Shown here one piece after another: positions 44,741 to 50,403 of a stretch of 50,403 bases of DNA. This stretch comes from an uncultured Nitrosomonadales bacterium (GTDB taxonomy: Bacteria; Pseudomonadota; Gammaproteobacteria; Burkholderiales; Gallionellaceae), in the NCBI GenBank assembly GCA_903915035.1, contig CAIWRI010000002.1, forward strand, positions 1 through 50,403, written 5' to 3'. The position numbers were made by a program, and so were the translations under genes. Numbering within the stretch: position 1 is the stretch's first letter; the number at the start of each line of letters is the position of its first letter. Below the pieces are notes generated by a model. It did not search any database and was not told where the DNA came from. It was given only the letters and a program-made list of their open reading frames with translations.

Positions 44741-45577
44741 ATGCGTAATTCACATATCAGTTTTGAATTTTTTCCGCCACAGACGCACGAAGGCGTGGAA
44801 AAACTCACCAACGCACGCAGGCAACTGGCGGCGTTAAATCCGGAATTTTTCTCGGTGACCTTTGGCGCAGGGGGTTCGACACGCGACCGCACGCTGGAGA
44901 CCGTGACGCAAATCAAGGCGGAAGGCTTTGAAGCCGCCCCGCATCTTTCCTGCGTTGGCTCGACCCGGGAAAATATCCGGGCAATACTTAACACCTACCG
45001 TGATGCCGGAATTCGCCGCATCGTCGCCTTACGTGGCGATTTGCCATCCGGCATGGCAACTGCCGGCGAGTTCCAGTATGCCAACGAACTGGTTGAATTT
45101 ATTCGCAATGAAACCGGTGAACATTTTCATCTTGAAGTTGCGGCCTACCCGGAGATTCATCCTCAGGCAAGGTCCGCGCGTGACGATTTGCTCAACTTCA
45201 AACGAAAAATTGATGCGGGTGCAAATTCAGCAATCACACAGTATTTTTATAACGCCGACAGCTACTTTCATTTTGTCGATGAATGTCAAAAACTGGGTAT
45301 CACCTCCCCCATCGTACCCGGCATCATGCCCATCGTGCGTTACTCGCAACTGGCGCGGTTTTCAGATACCTGCGGCGCGGAGATTCCGCGCTGGATGCGT
45401 AAAACCATGGAAGGCTACGGCGACGACAACGAGTCCATACAGGCCTTTGGCCGTGAGTTGGTGGTAAAACTTTGTGAAAAGCTGCTCAAGGGTGGCGCAC
45501 CCGGCCTGCATTTCTACACGTTAAACCAGGCCTTACCCTGTATCGCTATTTACCAACAATTGGGATTGTCAAAATAA
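44741..45577 (+). CDS. metF: 5,10-methylenetetrahydrofolate reductase
   Basis: A 278-residue flavoprotein that makes 5-methyltetrahydrofolate for methionine synthesis. ISFEFFPPQTHEGVEKL, VTFGAGGSTRDRT, RRIVALRGDLP, SAITQYFYN and PGIMPI are family marks. It begins directly after the upstream membrane protein gene and its TAA overlaps the ATG of the U32 gene by one base, so ahcY, this gene and trhP are probably one operon. Confidence 0.95.
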   Translation: MRNSHISFEFFPPQTHEGVEKLTNARRQLAALNPEFFSVTFGAGGSTRDRTLETVTQIKAEGFEAAPHLSCVGSTRENIRAILNTYRDAGIRRIVALRGDLPSGMATAGEFQYANELVEFIRNETGEHFHLEVAAYPEIHPQARSARDDLLNFKRKIDAGANSAITQYFYNADSYFHFVDECQKLGITSPIVPGIMPIVRYSQLARFSDTCGAEIPRWMRKTMEGYGDDNESIQAFGRELVVKLCEKLLKGGAPGLHFYTLNQALPCIAIYQQLGLSK

Positions 45578-46914
45578 TGCAAGCACCTGAACTGTTATTA
45601 CCTGCCGGCTCTCTGGATAAAATGCGCGCAGCCTATGCCTTTGGCGCGGATGCAGTCTATGCCGGACAACCCCGCTATTCTCTGCGTGCGCGCAATAATG
45701 AATTCAAACTCGAAGAATTGCAGACCGGCATCGTTGAAGCCCATCAGCTCGGTAAAAAACTGTTTGTCGCCAGCAACCTGATGCCGCATAACGCCAAAGT
45801 CAAAACCTATATGGCCGATATGGAACCTGTCATCGAGATGAAACCTGACGCATTGATCATGGCGGATCCCGGACTGATCGCAATGGTGCGCGAGCGCTGG
45901 CCGGAAATCCCGGTGCATTTGTCTGTACAGGCAAATACCGTCAATTATGCGGCGGTGAAATTCTGGAAATCGCTGGGATTGACCCGCGTAATTCTTTCAC
46001 GCGAATTATCGCTTGATGAGATCGCAGAAATTCGTCAGGAATGCCCGGACATGGAACTGGAGGTGTTTGTGCATGGCGCGCTGTGTATCGCCTATTCAGG
46101 ACGCTGCCTGCTATCCGGCTATTTCAATCATCGTGATGCCAATCAGGGCACCTGTACCAACGCCTGCCGCTGGGATTACAAGATCGACAACGCTGAGGAA
46201 AACGGCACGGGGGACATCGAAAAACTCGATTTCGATTTTGACAAAGCGCTCGGCGAATCTGCGCTGTCCGATTGCGGCTCCCAGCCGCGTCATCCGATGG
46301 CGGATCGCGTATATGTGATTGCGCGTCAGGATCATCCGGATGAATTGATGCCGGTCATGGAAGACGAGCACGGCACTTATATCATGAACTCCAAGGATTT
46401 GCGCGCGGTGGAGCATGTCGAAAAACTGGCGAAAATCGGCATTGATTCACTGAAAGTGGAAGGCCGCACCAAGTCCATCTACTATGTCGCGCGAACTGCG
46501 CAAGTATATCGTCAGGCCATCGACGATGCGGTCGCAGGCCGCCCGTTCAACTACGGTTTATTAGGCGCGCTGGATGCACTGGCCAATCGCGGCTACACGG
46601 ACGGTTTTTATGAGCGCCACCATACTCACGAGCAGCAAAACTATATGCGCGGTCATTCGGAGAGCACCCGCCAGCAATATGTCGGCGACATCGTCAGTTG
46701 CGCAGGAGGCTATGCCCAAATTGAGGTTAAAAACCGTTTCGCGGTCGGTGACAGGCTGGAAATCATCCATCCGTCCGGCAACCAGATCATGCAGCTTAAC
46801 GAAATGCGAGGCAAAAATGGCGAACCGGTCACAGTCGCACCCGGCAGCGGCCATCATGTGCAAATTCCGCTAGCAGGCGATTTATCCCGCGGCATGATTG
46901 CAAGGTTCTTGTAA
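45577..46914 (+). CDS. trhP: U32-family protein, tRNA 5-hydroxyuridine synthesis (TrhP/YegQ)
   Basis: A 445-residue member of the U32 family. ELLLPAGSLDKMRAAYAFGADAVY at the N-terminus, HGALCIAYSGRCLLSGYF and NQGTCTNACRWDY carry the conserved cysteines of the iron-sulfur site, and the C-terminal half has the U32 accessory domain. E. coli TrhP (YegQ) makes 5-hydroxyuridine at tRNA position 34 using prephenate. The annotation as a collagenase-like peptidase is older. Overlaps metF by one base. Confidence 0.87.
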   Translation: MQAPELLLPAGSLDKMRAAYAFGADAVYAGQPRYSLRARNNEFKLEELQTGIVEAHQLGKKLFVASNLMPHNAKVKTYMADMEPVIEMKPDALIMADPGLIAMVRERWPEIPVHLSVQANTVNYAAVKFWKSLGLTRVILSRELSLDEIAEIRQECPDMELEVFVHGALCIAYSGRCLLSGYFNHRDANQGTCTNACRWDYKIDNAEENGTGDIEKLDFDFDKALGESALSDCGSQPRHPMADRVYVIARQDHPDELMPVMEDEHGTYIMNSKDLRAVEHVEKLAKIGIDSLKVEGRTKSIYYVARTAQVYRQAIDDAVAGRPFNYGLLGALDALANRGYTDGFYERHHTHEQQNYMRGHSESTRQQYVGDIVSCAGGYAQIEVKNRFAVGDRLEIIHPSGNQIMQLNEMRGKNGEPVTVAPGSGHHVQIPLAGDLSRGMIARFL

Positions 46915-46969
46915 ACGGTGATTCGCAAACTTATTTATCCAGGCAAGAATACAGAGTTATTTATCTCAA

Positions 46970-47416
46970 ATGATCTTCTCCAATCTCTCACAATCCGCTC
47001 GCTATGCGGCGCTGCATCCGCTGTTCCAGCGCGTTTTCGACTATATTCGAGATAATGACTTGTATGCGTTTTCGCCGGGTCGTTATAAGATCGCCGGTGA
47101 GGATCTGATTGCCATTGTCGAACATGTGTCAGGCCGCACACGTGAAATGGCACGACTGGAGGCACACCGTCATTACATCGACATCCAGCTTGTGCTCGAC
47201 GGTGATGAAACGATGGGATGGAAACCATTGGCTGATTGCTATAATCCGGTTGCCGAACACAGCATGGATCGCGACATTCGTTTTTTTATTGATGCACCGG
47301 CTTCGTGCATCTCCGTGCCCCCCGACCATTTCTGCATCTTTTTCCCCGAAGACGCGCATGCGCCGCTGATAGGTGACGGGCCGATACGTAAGGTGATTTT
47401 CAAAATCGCCGTTTAG
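46970..47416 (+). CDS. YhcH/YjgK/YiaL family protein
   Basis: A 148-residue cupin-like protein. GRYKIAGEDLIAIVEHV, EAHRHYIDIQLVLDGDE and PPDHFCIFFPEDAHAP match the family, with His/Glu metal ligands in the last two blocks. Relatives take part in sugar-acid or sialic acid handling; nothing here points to a substrate. It ends four bases before the convergent membrane protein gene. Confidence 0.82.
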   Translation: MIFSNLSQSARYAALHPLFQRVFDYIRDNDLYAFSPGRYKIAGEDLIAIVEHVSGRTREMARLEAHRHYIDIQLVLDGDETMGWKPLADCYNPVAEHSMDRDIRFFIDAPASCISVPPDHFCIFFPEDAHAPLIGDGPIRKVIFKIAV

Positions 47417-47420
47417 TGCA

Positions 47421-47909
47421 TCAGGCCGATGGCGGAAATATTGCGACCAGATTGTCAGGCACTTCTCTCTTGCTTGCATGGCTAAGCGCACCGGCTTCCA
47501 AAATCGCTGTTACCATCAGGCCTGCCATCGTGGGCAAAATGGCGATACGCGTCAATGCAATCCATAGTATATGCCCCATACTGGTACTGTTTGCGCTCAG
47601 ACTAACCAGCCAGGCGATAAAAATCAGCACCGCCGAAATCGCATAACCTGATGCCAGCCAGCGACTGTGTCTGAACGCCAGGTGCCAGTGCGCATCCACG
47701 AACCAGCTTGTGGGTTTTCTGCTGCGCAGATAAATCCCGGCGATAAGTCCGCCGGTACTGAACAATGGTATCAGCAAACCTGCCATGCCCAGCTTCAATA
47801 CGATGACAGCGGGTGCCATCAGCAAATTAAAAGCGAACAGACCCATGATGAGCAAATTGTGCGGGATTTGCGCTTGTTTGACTTCTGCTTCGGAGACTTC
47901 AAATTGCAT
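47421..47909 (-). CDS. conserved hypothetical membrane protein
   Basis: A 162-residue protein with four hydrophobic segments (LLIMGLFAFNLLMAPAVIVL; AGLLIPLFSTGGLIAGIYL; WLASGYAISAVLIFIAWLV; a fourth near IAILPTMAGLMVTAI). I know no function. The start used is MQFEVSEAEV; an in-frame ATG at 47963 would add 18 residues and overlap the upstream gene by 20 bases. It follows the BPSS1780-type gene on the same strand. Confidence 0.7.
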   Translation of the reverse strand: MQFEVSEAEVKQAQIPHNLLIMGLFAFNLLMAPAVIVLKLGMAGLLIPLFSTGGLIAGIYLRSRKPTSWFVDAHWHLAFRHSRWLASGYAISAVLIFIAWLVSLSANSTSMGHILWIALTRIAILPTMAGLMVTAILEAGALSHASKREVPDNLVAIFPPSA

Positions 47910-47943
47910 GATTTTTCCCGAATGATAATTGGTAATTTGAAGA

Positions 47944-48702
47944 TCAGGCCTGTTCCCGGTCATCGCGTCTAATGCCGGTGTCGGGTGTCAGCTCGGCCGG
48001 AAAAATATCACAAAAACTGGCATACAACGAAGTAAACATCATGGGAAGCAGAACCAGCCAGCCCAGCATCATCGGTATACTGGCAACCAGCGCCAGAGAC
48101 ATAAATATCAGGCCATAGACTAGCATCGCACCCATATTGCGGGTGAAAGCATGCAGGCTGAGTTTCATTGCATGAATCGGCGGCACGCTGCGAAAGAACA
48201 CCAGCATTGGCGCAAACTGCATAGACATCATCAGCAGACTAAATAGCAGGACACCTATCATCAGGGATGCGCCTGCACCGGCGACAGCCTGCTGTATCAT
48301 ATCGGGTGCAGTGGGCGCCTGATTATTCATCAAAATATCCACCAGAGTCGCGCCGCCGGACAGAATCATGGCACCATAAATAAGATATTGGCCAACCAGC
48401 GTAATGCCGCCCAACGCGATAAGACGAGAAGGATAATGGGCAAAGCCGATGAACAAGTGCGCCAGTTCCAGCTCGTCACCTTGTTCAAGTGAACGGCAGC
48501 CGGCCATCAGGCCAATCACCATGACGGGCATCAACAGACTGACTAATGGCTCGCCAATAAACGGCACGGCAGACAACGCACCTCCGCCAACAAAGCAAAT
48601 CACCAGCAGAACAATCCACAACAGCGGTGCCTTGATGAAAAGCGCGTAACCTTTTTTAATCCATTGCAAACCCTGTTTAGCTTGCAGTCGTTTTGGTTCC
48701 AT
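47944..48702 (-). CDS. BPSS1780-family membrane protein
   Basis: A 252-residue integral membrane protein of unknown function widespread in betaproteobacteria. The N-terminus QGLQWIKKGYALFIKAPLLWI and SLEQGDELELAHLFIGF are the family marks, with about six hydrophobic segments. It lies 57 bp downstream of thrB on the same strand and precedes another membrane protein gene. Confidence 0.78.
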   Translation of the reverse strand: MEPKRLQAKQGLQWIKKGYALFIKAPLLWIVLLVICFVGGGALSAVPFIGEPLVSLLMPVMVIGLMAGCRSLEQGDELELAHLFIGFAHYPSRLIALGGITLVGQYLIYGAMILSGGATLVDILMNNQAPTAPDMIQQAVAGAGASLMIGVLLFSLLMMSMQFAPMLVFFRSVPPIHAMKLSLHAFTRNMGAMLVYGLIFMSLALVASIPMMLGWLVLLPMMFTSLYASFCDIFPAELTPDTGIRRDDREQA

Positions 48703-48759
48703 TTTTTCCTTAAACTAAACTTGACGATTTGAAATCCGACCCGCAATTATTAACTGTCT

Positions 48760-49701
48760 CTATATCCAGACAGACCGCTTTGATGCAATATGATTTTTCA
48801 GTACTCGCTCGAAATGAGCCGGGTCATGCGCATGAATCAATTCTCCATCACGCGGCAAATACTTGTCGAACAGGCGTGACAACCAGAAACGCAGGGCTGC
48901 CAGACGCAACATGAGCGGCCAGGCGGCATGCTCTGCTTCCAGAAACGGACGAGTCACATGATAAGCGCGCAAGAACGTTTGCGTAAGCGGAGTGTTCAGT
49001 GTGCCATCGACATTCATACACCAGTCATTCACGGTGATAGCCACGTCATACAGCAGCGCATCGGTACAGGCGAAATAAAAATCAATCAAACCGCCGATGC
49101 GATCGCCTGTTAACAGCACGTTGTCCCTGAAGAGATCGGCGTGTATCAGTCCTTGGGGCAAGTGTAAGTAATTTTGCTGTGCGTGCAAGCTGACTTCGCT
49201 ATTGAGCAAAGCCGCTTGCGCCGGATTGGTAAACGGCAGGACTTGTGGCGTTGTACTCGCTCGCCATTGAGCACCGCGCGCATTGGGCATAATCTGCGCA
49301 AAACTCATTCCGGCAATATGCATCTGCCCTAGCATGGCACCCATCGCCTCGCATTGCGCCTGACTCGGAGCAGTCGTAGATTTTCCGGTAAGGCGACTGA
49401 CGATACAGGCAGGTTTTTTGTTCAGCACACCCAGAAACTGATTGTGGCGATTCGCCATCGGTGCAGGGCACGGGATGCCGTGGCGTGACAGATGTGCCAT
49501 CAGATTCAAATAGAACGGCAGCTCATCCGCACTCAGTTTTTCAAACAAGGTGAGTACAAAACGTCCATTACGGGTGGTCACAAAATAGTTGGTATTTTCG
49601 ATACCTGATGCGATACCCTGTAATTCCAGCAAATCTCCCAGAGAATAATCCCGAAGCCAGCCTGTCAACTCATCTTCAGAAACGGTAGTAAAGACTGACA
49701 T
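48760..49701 (-). CDS. thrB: homoserine kinase (aminoglycoside-phosphotransferase fold)
   Basis: A 313-residue kinase that phosphorylates homoserine in threonine synthesis. MSVFTTVSEDELTGWL, GIASGIENTNYFVTT, the catalytic loop GLIHADLFRDNVLL and GLIDFYFACTDALLYDVA (metal Asp) define the ThrB type common in pseudomonads and betaproteobacteria, unrelated to the GHMP-type enzyme of E. coli. It starts three bases after the DUF2782 gene and is probably cotranscribed with it. Confidence 0.92.
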   Translation of the reverse strand: MSVFTTVSEDELTGWLRDYSLGDLLELQGIASGIENTNYFVTTRNGRFVLTLFEKLSADELPFYLNLMAHLSRHGIPCPAPMANRHNQFLGVLNKKPACIVSRLTGKSTTAPSQAQCEAMGAMLGQMHIAGMSFAQIMPNARGAQWRASTTPQVLPFTNPAQAALLNSEVSLHAQQNYLHLPQGLIHADLFRDNVLLTGDRIGGLIDFYFACTDALLYDVAITVNDWCMNVDGTLNTPLTQTFLRAYHVTRPFLEAEHAAWPLMLRLAALRFWLSRLFDKYLPRDGELIHAHDPAHFERVLKNHIASKRSVWI

Positions 49702-49704
49702 GTG

Positions 49705-50031
49705 TTAGAACTTATGAATAATCCATTGCGGCGGGCGAAATCCCGAATCGAGACTTTCCTGCCGGGCAAATTTACCGTCTCCCCGGTCATCTATCAGATA
49801 GTAAGGAGGGCCTACACGGGGTGTGACCTTGATCATATACAGCCGGCCGCCCGAGCGATACTCCTCAATGGTCAGTTCGGTTTGTTTGACGATGGTCACG
49901 TCAGGCTCATCAGCCGTGTCCGGAGCCAGGAGAGGCGGTGGATCCAAGGGCGCTAGATTGGCCGGCTGCGGTTGAGCCGCGAACGCTGGAAAAGCAAATC
50001 CTGCGAGAATCAATAATGACAAGTAGCGCAT
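49705..50031 (-). CDS. DUF2782 family exported protein
   Basis: A 108-residue protein with an N-terminal signal peptide (MRYLSLLILAGFAFPAFA) and a proline-rich linker, then the compact DUF2782 domain (YRSGGRLYMIKVTPRVGPPYYLID). Function unknown. It is directly upstream of thrB, a pairing that recurs in betaproteobacteria. Confidence 0.83.
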   Translation of the reverse strand: MRYLSLLILAGFAFPAFAAQPQPANLAPLDPPPLLAPDTADEPDVTIVKQTELTIEEYRSGGRLYMIKVTPRVGPPYYLIDDRGDGKFARQESLDSGFRPPQWIIHKF

Positions 50032-50261
50032 GTTAGCAGCCTGTAATGAAGTGGGGTTTTTGCATTTTAGCGCATTTATCAGGCGGCAAGCTCATCATTT
50101 GTCGCTTGCGATGAAATCGACTGGCAAGGATGAAGCAAGCCCTGTCGGATAAGCACTATTTTAAACTGGTGTGCCTGAATATCAAGCACAAGACCAACCA
50201 TTTGGTATCGCAGCTATACTTTAGGATTGAAAGATAGTCTGATCGATTTGAGTTAATAACC
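50032..50261. other. spacer between the DUF2782 gene and the IS66 element
   Basis: It carries the upstream region of the DUF2782-thrB unit. No gene or clear promoter is seen. Confidence 0.4.
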
Positions 50262-50280
50262 ATAAGCGTCCGGCTGACTC
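50262..50280. mobile_element. possible IS66-family terminal inverted repeat
   Basis: ATAAGCGTCCGGCTGACTC resembles the GTAAGCG-type ends of IS66 elements and lies about 20 bases outside the transposase stop, where the right end is expected. The other end is beyond the window, so it cannot be paired here. Confidence 0.4.
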
Positions 50281-50300
50281 ACCTGTTCGAGTTAGTCAAT

Positions 50301-50403
50301 CTATGCTGTTAGTTTGATTGGCAGAAGTTCGTCGATGCGGCGCATGGTCCAGACGGGAAGTTTTTCCAGCGTATCTTTTAGCCAGGCAGATGGTTCTATG
50401 CCG
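50301..50403 (-). CDS. IS66-family transposase C-terminus (partial)
   Basis: The last 34 codons of a leftward frame that continues beyond the window edge. EPSAWLKDTLEKLP and RRIDELLPIKL match the C-terminal motif of the IS66 transposase (TnpC/ORF3), where W-L-x-D-x-L-x-x-L-P and the basic-I-D-E-L-L-P ending are characteristic. Whether the element is intact cannot be judged. Confidence 0.75.
   Translation of the reverse strand, partial: GIEPSAWLKDTLEKLPVWTMRRIDELLPIKLTA

Noticed and set aside
1-50403. tRNA genes, rRNA genes, CRISPR arrays, and an ANTAR (NasT/NasR) gene
   Set aside because: None was found by reading for T-loop motifs, regular spaced repeats, or an ANTAR-like coding frame.

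Overview
The window looks like a chromosome segment of a betaproteobacterium, most likely a Nitrosomonadales member such as the Gallionellaceae. The grounds are the ahcY / small membrane protein / metF order behind an S-adenosylhomocysteine riboswitch, the DUF2782-thrB pair, the BPSS1780-type membrane protein, the Anbu cluster and the NrtABC-NirBD-NasA nitrate assimilation set. This placement rests on gene content and order only; no database search was possible. I see no tRNA, rRNA or CRISPR array.

Layout. 0.3-1.7 kb: a soluble transhydrogenase (minus). 2.0-9.7 kb: an Anbu (bacterial proteasome homologue) cluster with two Anbu paralogues bracketing a circularly permuted ATP-grasp protein and an alpha-E protein, followed by a large transglutaminase/DUF2126 protein. 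9.7-15.8 kb (minus): xthA, prlC, an integrase fragment, glnA and a cation diffusion facilitator. 15.8-19.6 kb: a rhodanese, then a two-gene NitT/TauT-type ABC module with a double-length permease and no binding protein. 19.6-20.7 kb: a MarR-family regulator behind a 46-bp palindromic operator, with a candidate leftward small RNA that has its own promoter and terminator.

21.1-32.4 kb is the nitrate assimilation region: nrtA (Tat-exported binding protein), nrtB, a fused double ATPase, a cytoplasmic NrtA-like protein (NasS-like sensor), then nirB, nirD and nasA. Both transcription units start with a sigma-54 -24/-12 promoter, followed at once by a two-hairpin ANTAR-type antiterminator leader (hexaloops with A at 1 and G at 4) whose second hairpin overlaps the 5' arm of a Rho-independent terminator. 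The inferred logic is nitrogen limitation (NtrC/sigma-54) for initiation and nitrate (NasS/NasT-type) for elongation. The ANTAR protein itself is not in the window.

32.6-39.0 kb: bioA, dacB, a broken vapC-like toxin gene, ubiD and two lipid A acyltransferases. 39.1-46.9 kb: methyl-cycle genes metK, ahcY (riboswitch-controlled) and metF with trhP, interrupted by nnrS, nsrR and a decayed Crp/Fnr-type regulator. 47-50 kb: a YhcH-family gene, two membrane proteins, thrB and a DUF2782 protein. The window ends in the C-terminus of an IS66-family transposase.

The points most worth a second look are the paired Anbu genes, the candidate MarR-linked small RNA, the duplicated sigma-54 plus ANTAR control with a NasS-like gene but no adjacent nasT, the palindromic repeat translated in frame inside the DUF2126 protein, and three gene fossils (integrase, Crp/Fnr, VapC).
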